Below, in pieces: positions 52,041 through 61,625 of a DNA stretch of 64,000 nt; the first letter of the stretch is position 1; every line of letters begins with the position of its first letter. A model generated the notes under the pieces. That model ran no database searches, was not told the origin of the DNA, and saw only the letters and a list, made by a program, of their open reading frames with translations. The stretch lies in the NCBI RefSeq assembly GCF_000019845.1, contig NC_010581.1:3665501-3729500 (forward strand). The letters run 5' to 3'. Origin of the DNA: Beijerinckia indica subsp. indica ATCC 9039 (GTDB lineage Bacteria > Pseudomonadota > Alphaproteobacteria > Rhizobiales > Beijerinckiaceae). Position numbers and translations under genes: made by a program.

Positions 52041-53732
52041 GTGACGGAAGAGCAAACGCCTCGCGAGACGATGGAATTTGATGTCGTCATCGTGGGAGCC
52101 GGGCCAGCGGGGCTCGCGGCGGCGATTCATCTCAAGCAACTCGCAACGAAAACAGGCAAGGATCTTTCCGTTCTCGTCGTCGAAAAAGGCAGTGAGGTCG
52201 GGGCGCATATTCTCTCCGGCGTCGTCGTCGATCCGCATGGCCTCGACACTTTACTGCCGGAATGGCGGCAGGACGAAGACCGCCCTCTGCGTACACAAGT
52301 CACCGAAGACACATTCGTGTTTCTGACCGAGACGAAAGCGCAGGCCCTGCCCATGGCTCTGCTGCCAAAGCTCATGGGCAATCATGGCAATTTCATTGGC
52401 TCGCTCGGCGATGTCACGCGTTATCTCGCTGCCAAGGCCGAGGCGCTCGGCGTCGATATCTATCCAGGCTTTGCCGCCACCGAGATTCTCTATGACGAGG
52501 CCGGCACTGTGGTCGGCGTTGCGACCGGCGATATGGGTATCGCCAAGGACGGCACGCAGCGTTCCGACTATACCCGAGGCGTCGAATTACGGGCGCGCTA
52601 TACTTTATTTGCCGAAGGCGCACGCGGCTCGCTGAGCAAGCAAATCATCGCCCGTTTCCAGCTCGACAAGGATCGCGAGCCACAGAAATATGGCATCGGA
52701 TTCAAGGAATTATGGGAAATACAGCCGGAAAAATTTCATGCCGGCCGCGTCCAGCACAGCCTCGGCTGGCCGCTTGATCGCGAGACCGGCGGCGGCTCCT
52801 TCCTCTATCATTTCGGGGAAAATCTCGTCTCCATCGGCTTCGTGGTGCATCTCAATTACACCAATCCGACCCTGTTTCCATTCGGAGAATTCCAGAAATT
52901 CAAGTCACATCCCGCTATTCGCACGGTGCTCGAAGGGGGCAAGCGCCTTTCCTATGGCGCACGCGCTTTGACCGAGGGCGGCTGGCAATCCGTCCCCAAG
53001 CTCACCTTTCCAGGCGGCGCCTTGATCGGTTGCGCGGCAGGCTTCATCAATGTGCCGCGCATCAAGGGATCGCATAATGCCATTCTCTCCGGCATACAGG
53101 CGGCGCAAGCGATCATCGATATTTGGGATACACAAGCCTCCGCGCCCATCGCCCCCGAATTGACGGCCTATGAGCAAGGCTGGCGAACCTCGGCCATCGG
53201 GGCCGATCTCTATCCCGTGCGCAATATGAAACCGCTCTGGTCGCGCTATGGCACACCACTCGGCATCATGCTCGGCGGACTGGATCTGTGGACCAATGTC
53301 CTGTTCAACAAATCCCTGTTCGGTACGCTGCCGCATGGCAAGCCGGATTATGCCTGTCTGAAGCCACTGTCGCAGGTCAAGCCATTGACCTATCCCAAGC
53401 CAGACGGCGTCATCACTTTCGATCGTCTATCGTCCGTCTTCGTCTCGAACACTCATCATGCCGAGGATCAGCCCAGTCATTTGCAGCTGAAGGATCCAAG
53501 CATTCCGATCACGGACAATCTGCCTCTCTACGGCGAGCCGGCGCGGCTCTACTGCCCGGCGGCGGTCTATGAAGTCGTCTATGCCGACGAAGAGAACAAA
53601 AAAGATCCGCGTTTCGTCATCAATGCGCAGAACTGCGTTCATTGCAAAACCTGCGACATCAAGGACCCGGCGCAGAACATCAATTGGGTGCCCCCCGAAG
53701 GCGGCGGCGGGCCGAATTATCCAAATATGTAA
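52041..53732 (+). CDS. Electron transfer flavoprotein-ubiquinone oxidoreductase
   Basis: Membrane-associated iron-sulfur flavoprotein that moves electrons from reduced ETF to ubiquinone. It is 563 aa. FAD-binding GAGPAG at residues 19-24; VVEKGSEVGAHILSGVV; ubiquinone-facing middle region; C-terminal 4Fe-4S ligands in LYCPAAVYEV and NCVHCKTCDIKDP; and the family's terminal PPEGGGGPNYPNM. GTG 52041 is chosen because AAGGAAC lies upstream. It opens the acyl-CoA oxidation block. Confidence 0.95.
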   Translation: MTEEQTPRETMEFDVVIVGAGPAGLAAAIHLKQLATKTGKDLSVLVVEKGSEVGAHILSGVVVDPHGLDTLLPEWRQDEDRPLRTQVTEDTFVFLTETKAQALPMALLPKLMGNHGNFIGSLGDVTRYLAAKAEALGVDIYPGFAATEILYDEAGTVVGVATGDMGIAKDGTQRSDYTRGVELRARYTLFAEGARGSLSKQIIARFQLDKDREPQKYGIGFKELWEIQPEKFHAGRVQHSLGWPLDRETGGGSFLYHFGENLVSIGFVVHLNYTNPTLFPFGEFQKFKSHPAIRTVLEGGKRLSYGARALTEGGWQSVPKLTFPGGALIGCAAGFINVPRIKGSHNAILSGIQAAQAIIDIWDTQASAPIAPELTAYEQGWRTSAIGADLYPVRNMKPLWSRYGTPLGIMLGGLDLWTNVLFNKSLFGTLPHGKPDYACLKPLSQVKPLTYPKPDGVITFDRLSSVFVSNTHHAEDQPSHLQLKDPSIPITDNLPLYGEPARLYCPAAVYEVVYADEENKKDPRFVINAQNCVHCKTCDIKDPAQNINWVPPEGGGGPNYPNM

Positions 53733-53775
53733 ATCATATCAAGGGGCGCTGTTTGCGGCCTTTGGTTTCTTTTCC

Positions 53776-53813
53776 GAATTTTCGAGCAAAACCCGCGCGG
53801 CGCTCGAAAATTC
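53776..53813. repeat. Palindromic repeat, family C
   Basis: GAATTTTCGAGC (53776-53787) pairs perfectly with GCTCGAAAATTC (53802-53813). The same GAATTTTCG core recurs at 59966 and 61529. Located between the ETF-QO gene and the next gene. Confidence 0.75.
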
Positions 53814-53843
53814 CGCTCATCCCAGCAACGAGGATCAAGTCAG

Positions 53844-56117
53844 ATGTCGACGATTGCTTTCAGGAAGGGTGCCGTCATCGGCGCGGGCACCATGGGCTCT
53901 GGAATCGCCGCGCATCTTGCCAATGCGGGGCTTGAAGTGGTTCTCCTCGATCTCGATGCCGAGGTCGCCAGTGCCGCTATCGGCCGGCAATTGAAGGCCG
54001 GCGGCTTTATGTTGCCTGATTTCGCCAAGCGCATCAAAACGGGAAGCACAAAGACCGATCTTGGCCTTCTCGCCGATGCCGACTGGATCATTGAGGCAGT
54101 TGCCGAACGGCTCGATATTAAACATGCCCTGTTCAATGCGATCGATCAGGTGCGCAAGCCCGAATCCATCGTCAGTTCCAATACTTCTACCCTCCCCTTG
54201 CATCAATTGGTCGAGGGCCTGTCCCCGGCGCTCGCCAGCCGCTTCTTGATCGCACATTTCTTCAATCCACCGCGTCAGATGCGGCTCCTCGAACTGGTGA
54301 GCGGTCCCAAAACCGCGCCCGAGGTGACGGCCGCGATCCGCCAGTTCTGCGATGTCAATCTTGGCAAGGGTGTCGTGTCTTGCAAGGATACGCCCGGCTT
54401 CATCGGCAATCGCATCGGCTGTTATTGGCTCGCCGCCGGTCTCAACGAGGCGATCAAGCTTGGTCTTGATGTGGAAGCCGCCGATTTCGTCATGGGCAAG
54501 CCTTTCGGCTTTCCGAAAACCGGCATTTTCGGGCTCTATGATCTCATCGGCAATGATCTGATGCCGGCTTTGATCCGCTCCTTGCAATCGAGCCTGCCCG
54601 CCACGGATCCGGTTCATGCCTATGCGGCGGAACCAGAGCTTCTCGCCGGGATGCTCAAGAAAGGCCTCACCGGCCGTAAGGGCGGCGGCGGCTTTTACAA
54701 ACTCTCCGCCGATCGCAAAACGAAGGAAGTCATCGATCTTTCGACCGGCGACTACCGGGCCCAGAAAGGTGTCGAGGCCGAGGTGCAGGAAGCCGCCAAG
54801 GGGGATGGCCGCGCCCTGCTCTCCTATGCCGGCCCGGCCGGATTGTATGCCAAAGCGGTGCTGATCCGTACACTCTCCTATGCGGCGGCTTTGGTGCCGG
54901 AAATTGCCGACCGGCCCGACGAAGTCGATGAGGCGATGCGCATCGGCTATGGCTGGAAATATGGCCCGTTCGAATTGATCGACCGGATCGGCGCTTCCTG
55001 GCTCGCCGATCAGCTGAAGGAGGAAGGCACACCTGTGCCGCCGCTGCTTGCTGGCGCAACCTCCGGCCAAGGCTTCTACCGCGTCGAAAAGGGCGAGAAG
55101 GAATCCTTGACCGAGGCGCCCTCCGGCCCGGCCTATAGCCCGATTCCCGTGCCGGAAGGCGTCATTTCCCTGGCCGCGCTGAAACTCAAGGCGAAGCCCG
55201 TCACGCAGAGCGAGGCGGCGAGCCTATGGGATCTTGGCGATGGCATTGGCCTCTTCGAATTCCACACCAAGATGAATGTCTTCACGCAAGGCCTGCTCGA
55301 AGCGGTCGGCGCCATGGTCGTGGAGGCACCGAAGCATTTTTCTGGTGTGGTCATCGGCAATGAAGGCCCAGCCTTCAGCGCTGGTGCCGATCTCTCCGCC
55401 ATTCTCGCTTTGTCGGAAAAAGGCGATGGCGCGGCGATCGAATCGTTCATCCGCACCGGCCTCGCCTCGTTCAATGCTGTGAAATATGCCCCCTTCCCGA
55501 TCGTCGCGGCACAATTCGGCGCAGCACTCGGTGGCGGCTGCGAAATCGGCCTGCATGCCCATGCGATCGCCGCCCATGCCGAGGCGACGATCGGCCTCGT
55601 CGAGGTCCGCGTCGGCCTCATTCCGGGCTGGGCGGGCATTATCGAATTGCTGATCCGTCTCCTGGAACAAGGCTTGGCTGCGGACGTTGCGGTGGCGGAA
55701 ACCCTGGAGCGCGTTCTGGGAGCCGCCTCCTCGGCTGGCGCCTATGATGCGCAGGCGCGCGGCCTATTGCGCCCCACCGACAAGGTCACCATGAACCGGG
55801 ACCGCCTCATCGCCGATGCCAAGGCCATCGCGCTTTCCCAAAAAGCAGCGTTCAAACCCTTCACGCCGCCGACCTTCACTTTGCCGGCGGCCTCCCTGCT
55901 CGAAGACAGACTCACAGCGCTCGGCGACAAACTCGCTCCCCATGACAAGGAAATCGGCAAGGTGCTTGTCGGCGTCCTGTCGGGTTCCGGTGCGCCCATC
56001 AGCGAGCAGGAGCTCAATGAGCGCATCACCAAGGCTTTTGTGGCGCTTGCCCTGACGCAGCCCTCGCGCGACCGGATCGCCCAAATGATCAAGACCGGCA
56101 AACCTTTGCGTAACTAA
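53844..56117 (+). CDS. Fused 3-hydroxyacyl-CoA dehydrogenase / enoyl-CoA hydratase (FadN-like order)
   Basis: A bifunctional beta-oxidation enzyme, 757 aa. The dehydrogenase comes first: NAD motif GAGTMGSGIA (residues 11-20), SSNTSTLPL, catalytic His in IAHFFNPPRQMRLLE, then two C-terminal dehydrogenase helical domains up to about 420. The crotonase domain follows (about 460-700) with both catalytic glutamates in place (GGGCEIG and GLVEVRVGLIPG). This order is opposite to FadB/FadJ and matches FadN-type proteins. No thiolase gene accompanies it. Confidence 0.93.
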   Translation: MSTIAFRKGAVIGAGTMGSGIAAHLANAGLEVVLLDLDAEVASAAIGRQLKAGGFMLPDFAKRIKTGSTKTDLGLLADADWIIEAVAERLDIKHALFNAIDQVRKPESIVSSNTSTLPLHQLVEGLSPALASRFLIAHFFNPPRQMRLLELVSGPKTAPEVTAAIRQFCDVNLGKGVVSCKDTPGFIGNRIGCYWLAAGLNEAIKLGLDVEAADFVMGKPFGFPKTGIFGLYDLIGNDLMPALIRSLQSSLPATDPVHAYAAEPELLAGMLKKGLTGRKGGGGFYKLSADRKTKEVIDLSTGDYRAQKGVEAEVQEAAKGDGRALLSYAGPAGLYAKAVLIRTLSYAAALVPEIADRPDEVDEAMRIGYGWKYGPFELIDRIGASWLADQLKEEGTPVPPLLAGATSGQGFYRVEKGEKESLTEAPSGPAYSPIPVPEGVISLAALKLKAKPVTQSEAASLWDLGDGIGLFEFHTKMNVFTQGLLEAVGAMVVEAPKHFSGVVIGNEGPAFSAGADLSAILALSEKGDGAAIESFIRTGLASFNAVKYAPFPIVAAQFGAALGGGCEIGLHAHAIAAHAEATIGLVEVRVGLIPGWAGIIELLIRLLEQGLAADVAVAETLERVLGAASSAGAYDAQARGLLRPTDKVTMNRDRLIADAKAIALSQKAAFKPFTPPTFTLPAASLLEDRLTALGDKLAPHDKEIGKVLVGVLSGSGAPISEQELNERITKAFVALALTQPSRDRIAQMIKTGKPLRN

Positions 56118-56126
56118 ACGGAAGAC

Positions 56127-56157
56127 CGGCGCCGCATCCTTCGAGGAAGCGGCGCCG
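56127..56157 (+). terminator. Strong intra-operon hairpin
   Basis: CGGCGCCGC (56127-56135) pairs with GCGGCGCCG (56149-56157), and the inner TCCT-TCG-AGGA extends the stem. No T-run. It lies between the dehydrogenase/hydratase and acyl-CoA dehydrogenase genes and may reduce read-through or stabilise the upstream mRNA. Confidence 0.55.
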
Positions 56158-56197
56158 TCAGTTCAATTCCATCCGACATCAGCCACAAGAGAGAGAA

Positions 56198-57967
56198 ATG
56201 CCCGATTATCAAGCGCCCGTCGATGACATGGTCTATCTCCTGAAAGAGGTCTTCAAGGCGGACGAAGTGTTTGCGCAATTGCCCGAATATAGCGAGATCA
56301 ATGTGGATCTCGCCCGCACGGTCCTTGAGGAAGCCGGACGGCTTTGCGCCAATGTGCTGCGCCCGATCAATCTCAGCGGCGATATCGAGGGCTGCCACCT
56401 GGAAAATGGCGTCGTGCGCACGCCAAAGGGATTCAAGGAGGCCTATAAGGCCTATGTGGATGGCGCATGGCCTGGCCTTTCGGCCACGCCGGAATTCGGC
56501 GGCCAGGGCCTGCCGCGCACCCTTCAAATCCTTGTCGATGAAATGCTGTCGGGCTCGAATCTCTCCTTTGGCCTCATCCCCGGATTGAGCCGTGGCGCCG
56601 CCGAGACCATCGAAGCCCATGCGACGCAGGAGCTGAAAGAGAAATATCTGCCCAAGATGATCGAGGGCATCTGGACCGGCGCCATGGCTCTCACGGAAGC
56701 GCAGGCCGGTTCCGATCTCGGCCTTTTGAAAGCCACCGCCACGCCACGCGAGGATGGATCCTATACGGTCTCGGGATCGAAAATTTTCATTTCGTCCGGC
56801 GATCAGGACCTTTCGGAAAATGTCATCCATCTGGTGCTGGCCCGCCTGCCCGGAGCGCCCGCTGGATCGCGCGGCATCAGCCTGTTCCTCTGCCCGAAAT
56901 TTCTCGTCAACGAGGATGGTTCGCTTGGCAGCCGCAATAATGTGAATGTCGGCTCGCTGGAGCATAAAATGGGCATTCACGCGCAGCCGACCTGCGTGAT
57001 GAACTATGACGACAGCCAGGGCTGGCTGGTCGGCGAACCCAATCGCGGCCTCAACGCCATGTTCACCATGATGAATGCCGAACGTCTGTTCGTCGGCGTC
57101 CAGGGTCTTGGCCTTGCCGAGGCCTCCTACCAGACCGCTGCCTCTTACGCCAAGGAACGCAAGCAGGGCCGCACGCCTGGCGGTAAGGACACGACCTCGA
57201 TCATCGAACATCCCGATGTGCGCAAAATGCTGCTCACCATTTTGAGCTTCGTCGAAGCGGCGCGCGCGCTCACCGTTTTCACCGCGCTCGAAATGGATAA
57301 GGAAAAGGCGCATCAGGACGAGGCGACACGCAAGACGGCCTCTGGCCTCATCGCTTTGCTCACACCGGTCGTCAAGGCAGCCTTTACCGATTTTGGTTTC
57401 GAGGCAACGGTCCTTGGCCAGCAGGTTCTGGGCGGCCACGGCTATATTCGCGAATGGGGCCAGGAACAATTCGTGCGCGATGCCCGTATCGCCATGATTT
57501 ATGAGGGGACCAACGGCATTCAGGCGCAAGATCTTGTCGTGCGCAAGCTCATCCTCGATGATGGCGCGCCGGTCAGCACCTTCTTCGCCCTGATCTCCCA
57601 GACCCTCTCGGAAAGCGCGAGCCAGCCGGGCGCTGCCGCGATCGCCGCGAAGCTCGGCGCGGCGCTGGAACTTCTGCAAAACGTGACCAAGAAGCTGCAA
57701 AAGGGCGATTTCGCCAATGCCACCGACCAGAATGCCGCTGCGACCGATTATCTGCGGCTCTTCGCGCTGGTGACCTTCGGCTGGTTCTGGCTGCGCATGG
57801 CCCTGGTGACGCTCGCCAAGGGTGATGGAGCCGACGCGCGCGATAAACGCAAACTGACCCTTGCGGAATTTTTCACAACCCGCATCCTGCCGCAGACCGC
57901 CTCGCTCGCCGAACAGATCGAGGCTGGCTCCAAAACCTTGCTGGCTCTTGAAGCCGACGCGTTCTGA
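56198..57967 (+). CDS. Acyl-CoA dehydrogenase (long form with C-terminal extension)
   Basis: FAD enzyme that introduces the 2,3 double bond into acyl-CoA and passes electrons to ETF. It is 589 aa, the long type of about 590-600 aa with an extra C-terminal domain, distinct from short/medium-chain enzymes of about 380 aa. Signposts: GLSATPEFGGQGLPRTLQ, AMALTEAQAGSDLGLLKATA, SGSKIFISSGDQDLSEN, QVLGGHGYIREWGQEQFVRDARI and the catalytic-base region IYEGTNGIQAQDLV. Chain-length preference cannot be read. Followed directly by etfBA, its electron acceptor. Confidence 0.94.
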   Translation: MPDYQAPVDDMVYLLKEVFKADEVFAQLPEYSEINVDLARTVLEEAGRLCANVLRPINLSGDIEGCHLENGVVRTPKGFKEAYKAYVDGAWPGLSATPEFGGQGLPRTLQILVDEMLSGSNLSFGLIPGLSRGAAETIEAHATQELKEKYLPKMIEGIWTGAMALTEAQAGSDLGLLKATATPREDGSYTVSGSKIFISSGDQDLSENVIHLVLARLPGAPAGSRGISLFLCPKFLVNEDGSLGSRNNVNVGSLEHKMGIHAQPTCVMNYDDSQGWLVGEPNRGLNAMFTMMNAERLFVGVQGLGLAEASYQTAASYAKERKQGRTPGGKDTTSIIEHPDVRKMLLTILSFVEAARALTVFTALEMDKEKAHQDEATRKTASGLIALLTPVVKAAFTDFGFEATVLGQQVLGGHGYIREWGQEQFVRDARIAMIYEGTNGIQAQDLVVRKLILDDGAPVSTFFALISQTLSESASQPGAAAIAAKLGAALELLQNVTKKLQKGDFANATDQNAAATDYLRLFALVTFGWFWLRMALVTLAKGDGADARDKRKLTLAEFFTTRILPQTASLAEQIEAGSKTLLALEADAF

Positions 57968-58051
57968 ACCCTTTAAACCGGGCCATGCGTTTCTCTCCTC
58001 TCGTGATTTCTCCGAGGCTTTGAGAGAGCCATGGCCCAAAATTGAGATTCG

Positions 58052-58801
58052 ATGATGAAAATACTCGTTCCCATCAAACAGGTGATTGATGCCAATGTCC
58101 GACCGCGCGTGAAGGCAGACGGCACCGGCGTTGACCTGAGCAATGTCAAATTGTCCATCAATCCTTTCTGTGAAATCGCCGTCGAGGAAGCGCTTCGCCT
58201 GAAGGAAAAGGGCAAGGCGAGCGAAATCGTCATCGTCTCGATCGGCCCGGCCAAGGCGCAGGAAGCTGTGCGCTCCGCCTATTCGATGGGTGCCGATCGC
58301 GGCATTTTCGTCGAGACGGATCAACGCGTCGAACCGCTCGCTGTGGCCAAATTGCTCAAGGCGATCATCGACCAGGAACAACCGAGCCTTGTCATCCTTG
58401 GCAAGCAGGCGATCGACGATGATTCCAACCAGACCGGCCAAATGCTCGCGGGCCTCACCAACTGGCCACAGGCGACTTTCGCATCCAAGGTCGAAGTCGA
58501 CGCCGGCAAGGTCGATGTCACGCGCGAAGTGGACGGCGGCCTCCAGACCCTGTCCCTCACCTTGCCCGCCATTGTGACGACGGATCTGCGCCTCAATAAT
58601 CCGCGCTATCCGACCTTGCCGAATATTATGAAGGCCAAGAAAAAGGCGATCGATGTCAAAAAGCCTGAGGATTTTGGTGTCGATATCACGCCGCGCCTGA
58701 AAGTTCTCAAGGTCACCGAGCCGCCGGCACGCAAGCCTGGCATCAAGGTCGCCTCGGCCGAGGATCTAGTGAAGGATCTCAAATCCGTCGGCGCGCTCTG
58801 A
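58052..58801 (+). CDS. etfB: Electron transfer flavoprotein beta subunit
   Basis: A 249-aa subunit that holds AMP and, with EtfA, accepts electrons from acyl-CoA dehydrogenases. [20 protein letters not shown] at the N-terminus, [22 protein letters not shown], and the family recognition loop [28 protein letters not shown], including the leucine-containing docking segment near residue 195 region, are present. Two ATG codons are adjacent at the start; the first is used. Confidence 0.96.
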   Translation: MMKILVPIKQVIDANVRPRVKADGTGVDLSNVKLSINPFCEIAVEEALRLKEKGKASEIVIVSIGPAKAQEAVRSAYSMGADRGIFVETDQRVEPLAVAKLLKAIIDQEQPSLVILGKQAIDDDSNQTGQMLAGLTNWPQATFASKVEVDAGKVDVTREVDGGLQTLSLTLPAIVTTDLRLNNPRYPTLPNIMKAKKKAIDVKKPEDFGVDITPRLKVLKVTEPPARKPGIKVASAEDLVKDLKSVGAL

Positions 58802-58877
58802 TTTTTGAGCCTGTCAGTCTTGCGCCCTCTTATCCCGCGCGGCGACAGGCATCTGAAAAAGTTTTTCGAGGTCTTCC

Positions 58878-59813
58878 ATGACAAGTCTTGTGATCGCAGA
58901 TCATGATAATGCCACGCTCGGCAGCGCCACGGCACGGGCACTTACAGCCGCCCTCGCGCTTGGCTCCGACGTGTATGTGCTGGTTGCCGGTTTCAACGCC
59001 AAACCCGCCGCCGAGGCAGCCGCCAAGCTCGAAGGTGTCAAAAAGGTTCTGTTCGCCGATGATGCGTCCCTTGACCATCAGCGCGCCGAGCCTGTTGCCG
59101 CGCTCGTCATCGCGCTCGCCAAGGATTATGATGCCATTCTGGCGCCGGCGACATCCTCCGGCAAAAACATCCTGCCCCGTGTCGCCGCGCTGCTCGATGT
59201 GATGCAGCTTTCAGACATTACCAAAGTGGTCTCGCCGGATACATTCGAGCGGCCGATCTATGCTGGCAATGCGATCGAAACCGTGCAGAGCCTGGACGCC
59301 AAAAAAGTCATCACCGTGCGCGGTGCGGCTTTCACCGCTGCCCAAGAGGGAACCGCCAGCGCTCCGATCGAGACCATCGCCCCCGTCGCTGGGGTTTTTG
59401 GCTCAACCTTTGTCGGAGAAACTCTGTCAAAGAGCGAAAGGCCGGAATTGACCTCGGCGCGCATCGTCGTCTCCGGCGGTCGCGCCTTGGGCTCTGCGGA
59501 AAAATTCAACGAAGTGTTGCTGCCGCTTGCCGACAAGCTGCATGCCGCCGTTGGCGCTTCCCGCGCCGCGGTCGATGCCGGCTATGCGCCGAATGACTTC
59601 CAGGTGGGCCAGACCGGCAAGATCGTGGCGCCGGAACTCTATATTGCCATCGGCCTTTCGGGCGCGATCCAGCATCTGGCCGGCATGAAAGATTCCAAAG
59701 TGATCGTCGCGATCAACAAGGATGAAGAAGCGCCGATCATCCAGATCGCCGATTATGCGCTCGTCGGCGATCTCTTCAAGATCATCCCCGAACTCGAAAA
59801 GGCACTCGGCTAA
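58878..59813 (+). CDS. etfA: Electron transfer flavoprotein alpha subunit
   Basis: A 311-aa FAD-binding subunit. The C-terminal FAD domain is clear: [94 protein letters not shown] sequence (here [15 protein letters not shown]). The gap to etfB is 76 bases. A strong hairpin follows the stop. Confidence 0.96.
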   Translation: MTSLVIADHDNATLGSATARALTAALALGSDVYVLVAGFNAKPAAEAAAKLEGVKKVLFADDASLDHQRAEPVAALVIALAKDYDAILAPATSSGKNILPRVAALLDVMQLSDITKVVSPDTFERPIYAGNAIETVQSLDAKKVITVRGAAFTAAQEGTASAPIETIAPVAGVFGSTFVGETLSKSERPELTSARIVVSGGRALGSAEKFNEVLLPLADKLHAAVGASRAAVDAGYAPNDFQVGQTGKIVAPELYIAIGLSGAIQHLAGMKDSKVIVAINKDEEAPIIQIADYALVGDLFKIIPELEKALG

Positions 59814-59849
59814 AACCGAACCTTTCGTGACGCGGCAAGCGAAGGAAAA

Positions 59850-59890
59850 GAGCAGTATCTCCCCCGGCCCACCGGGCGGAGATACTGCTC
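59850..59890 (+). terminator. etfA terminator hairpin
   Basis: GAGCAGTATCTCC (59850-59862) pairs with GGAGATACTGCTC (59878-59890), extended by CCCGG/CCGGG around a CCCA loop. It separates the ETF block from the CoA-transferase genes. Confidence 0.75.
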
Positions 59891-59931
59891 CGTTCATACT
59901 GTTCTAGAAAACTGAAAGCCCATCGGTTTAT

Positions 59932-60040
59932 ACCAAAGGTCGTAAAGAACGACCTTTGGTTCCTTTTTTGAATTTTCGCTTTTTCAAAGCGATAGCGAAA
60001 ATTCAAAAGCGGTCCAACGGTCATTGATTATGACCGTTGG
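59932..60040. repeat. Three consecutive palindromes (families B and C)
   Basis: Hairpin B: ACCAAAGGTCGT (59932-59943) with ACGACCTTTGGT (59949-59960). Hairpin C: TTTTGAATTTTCGCT (59966-59980) with AGCGAAAATTCAAAA (59994-60008). A third: CCAACGGTCAT (60014-60024) with ATGACCGTTGG (60030-60040). All arms are perfect. The cluster fills most of the gap between etfA and the CoA-transferase genes. Confidence 0.85.
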
Positions 60041-60147
60041 TATTATCTCTAAAGTCATATCCAAATTTGTATCCGATGCACAAAAATTTCCGATAAGAAC
60101 AATCTGCAATCAAAACTTCGTGCTCACTACAGGAAACGGCCCTTGCA

Positions 60148-60825
60148 ATGAAACACCCCGTCACACCCGCAGAAGCGGTCGCCCAGATACCGGACGGCGC
60201 CAGTCTGATGATTGGCGGATTTATGGGATGTGGCGTTCCTTATACATTGATCGAAGCGATCATTGCGGCCGGCAAAAAAAACCTGACGATCATTTCCAAT
60301 GATAATGATCGCGTCAATCAGGGAATCGGCCGGCTGATCCATGAAGGCTGCGTGAGCCATGTCATCACCTCGCATATCGGCCTCAACCCAGAAACCCAAA
60401 AAGGCATGATCGACGGAACCATCCAGGTCGATCTCGTGCCGCAGGGAACGCTTGCGGAACAGATCCGCTCCGCCGGCCATGGGCTTGGCGGCGTCCTCAC
60501 CAAGACAGCTCTCGGCACGATTGCCGCCAAAGCCGGAGAAACCGTGCATTTGAACGGCGAGGATTGGCTTTATATGCCGCCGTTGAAAGCGGATTTCGCC
60601 GTGATCCATGCCGATCAGGCCGATCACATCGGCAATCTCTCCTATCGCCTTACTGCGCAGAATTTCAGCCCTTTGATGGCACTCGCTGCCGATCATGTCA
60701 TCTGCGAAGTCAGGGAATTCGTGCCTGTTGGGATCATTCCCCCCGATCTCGTGAAAACACCGGGAATCGTCGTCGATACACTTGTGCCGGCCATCACCAA
60801 TAAGCCAATCAAGCCAGCGCAATAA
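60148..60825 (+). CDS. 3-oxoacid/acetate CoA-transferase subunit A (AtoD-like)
   Basis: Alpha subunit of a family I CoA transferase, 225 aa. GASLMIGGFMGCGVPYTLIEAII, NDNDRVNQGIGRLIHEG, ITSHIGLNPETQK, VDLVPQGTLAEQIRSAGHGLGG and DWLYMPPLKADFAVIHADQAD follow the AtoD/ScoA pattern. It lies 13 bases before the beta subunit. Acceptor could be acetoacetate, butyrate or another short acyl group; context with acyl-CoA oxidation genes suggests fatty or keto acid activation. Confidence 0.9.
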   Translation: MKHPVTPAEAVAQIPDGASLMIGGFMGCGVPYTLIEAIIAAGKKNLTIISNDNDRVNQGIGRLIHEGCVSHVITSHIGLNPETQKGMIDGTIQVDLVPQGTLAEQIRSAGHGLGGVLTKTALGTIAAKAGETVHLNGEDWLYMPPLKADFAVIHADQADHIGNLSYRLTAQNFSPLMALAADHVICEVREFVPVGIIPPDLVKTPGIVVDTLVPAITNKPIKPAQ

Positions 60826-60838
60826 GGGGAGCAGCAGC

Positions 60839-61495
60839 ATGGGCCATCAACAGATCATTCAAGAGCGCACCGCCCTGGAACTGCGGCCGCATACACTCGT
60901 CAATCTCGGCATCGGCCTGCCGACTGGCGTTGCCTATTATGTCAAACCAGACAGCGGCATTCTGTTTCAATCGGAAAACGGCCTCATCGGCATGGGCGCG
61001 CGCGCCCATGCCGGCACCGAGAATCCCTATCTGACCGATGCCGGCGGCTTCTGCATCACCGCTGTGCCGGGCGCCATGTCCTTCGACAGCGCCTTGTCCT
61101 TCGGTCTCATTCGCCGGCACGTCGATACATGCGTTCTTGGCGGTCTTGAAGTGGACGAGACCGGCCGCCTTGCCAATTGGATGGTGCCCGGCAAACTCGT
61201 GCCCGGCATGGGCGGTGCCATGGATCTCGTGGCCAATGCCAATCGCATCATTATCGCCATGCAGCACACTGCCAAGGGCGAGCCAAAGATCGTTCCCAAA
61301 TGCACCTTGCCCTTGACGGCGGATCGGCGCGTGGATCTGATCGTGACCGATCTCGCGGTGATCGAGCCAACCGAGGCAGGGCTCGTGCTGCGCGAACGCG
61401 CGCCGGGCGTGAGTGTCGAGGATATTATCGCCAATACATCGGCAAAACTAATTGTTGAAGGCGATATCCCGGAAATGCCGATTACAGCCTACTAA
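60839..61495 (+). CDS. 3-oxoacid/acetate CoA-transferase subunit B (AtoA-like)
   Basis: Beta subunit, 218 aa, carrying the catalytic glutamate in QSENGLIGMGARA, which forms the glutamyl-CoA intermediate in this family. Other signposts are NLGIGLPTGVAYYV and GLEVDETGRLANWMVPGK. ATG 60839 follows AAGGGGAG. Forms the holoenzyme with the adjacent subunit A. Confidence 0.91.
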   Translation: MGHQQIIQERTALELRPHTLVNLGIGLPTGVAYYVKPDSGILFQSENGLIGMGARAHAGTENPYLTDAGGFCITAVPGAMSFDSALSFGLIRRHVDTCVLGGLEVDETGRLANWMVPGKLVPGMGGAMDLVANANRIIIAMQHTAKGEPKIVPKCTLPLTADRRVDLIVTDLAVIEPTEAGLVLRERAPGVSVEDIIANTSAKLIVEGDIPEMPITAY

Positions 61496-61528
61496 TTCCA
61501 ATCATCAGGAACGATGCCTGTTGGAACA

Positions 61529-61604
61529 TTCTCGAATTTTCGCTATGTTTTGAAAAGCGAAAATTCGAGAACGGAATCAAAAGTCGCGTTGCGCGACTTT
61601 TGAT
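61529..61604. repeat. Two palindromes (family C and a second type)
   Basis: TTCTCGAATTTTCGCT (61529-61544) pairs perfectly with AGCGAAAATTCGAGAA (61556-61571). ATCAAAAGTCGCG (61576-61588) pairs with CGCGACTTTTGAT (61592-61604). They occupy the gap before the crotonase-fold gene. Confidence 0.85.
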
Positions 61605-61625
61605 ATACAGGAACAGCCCCATAGA

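Noticed and set aside
53835..55070. A 411-codon minus-strand frame opposite the fused dehydrogenase/hydratase
   Set aside because: Antisense shadow; the plus strand has unambiguous catalytic motifs.
56114..58441. A 775-codon minus-strand frame opposite the acyl-CoA dehydrogenase and etfB
   Set aside because: It is an antisense shadow of two clearly identified plus-strand genes in GC-rich DNA and shows no domain of its own.
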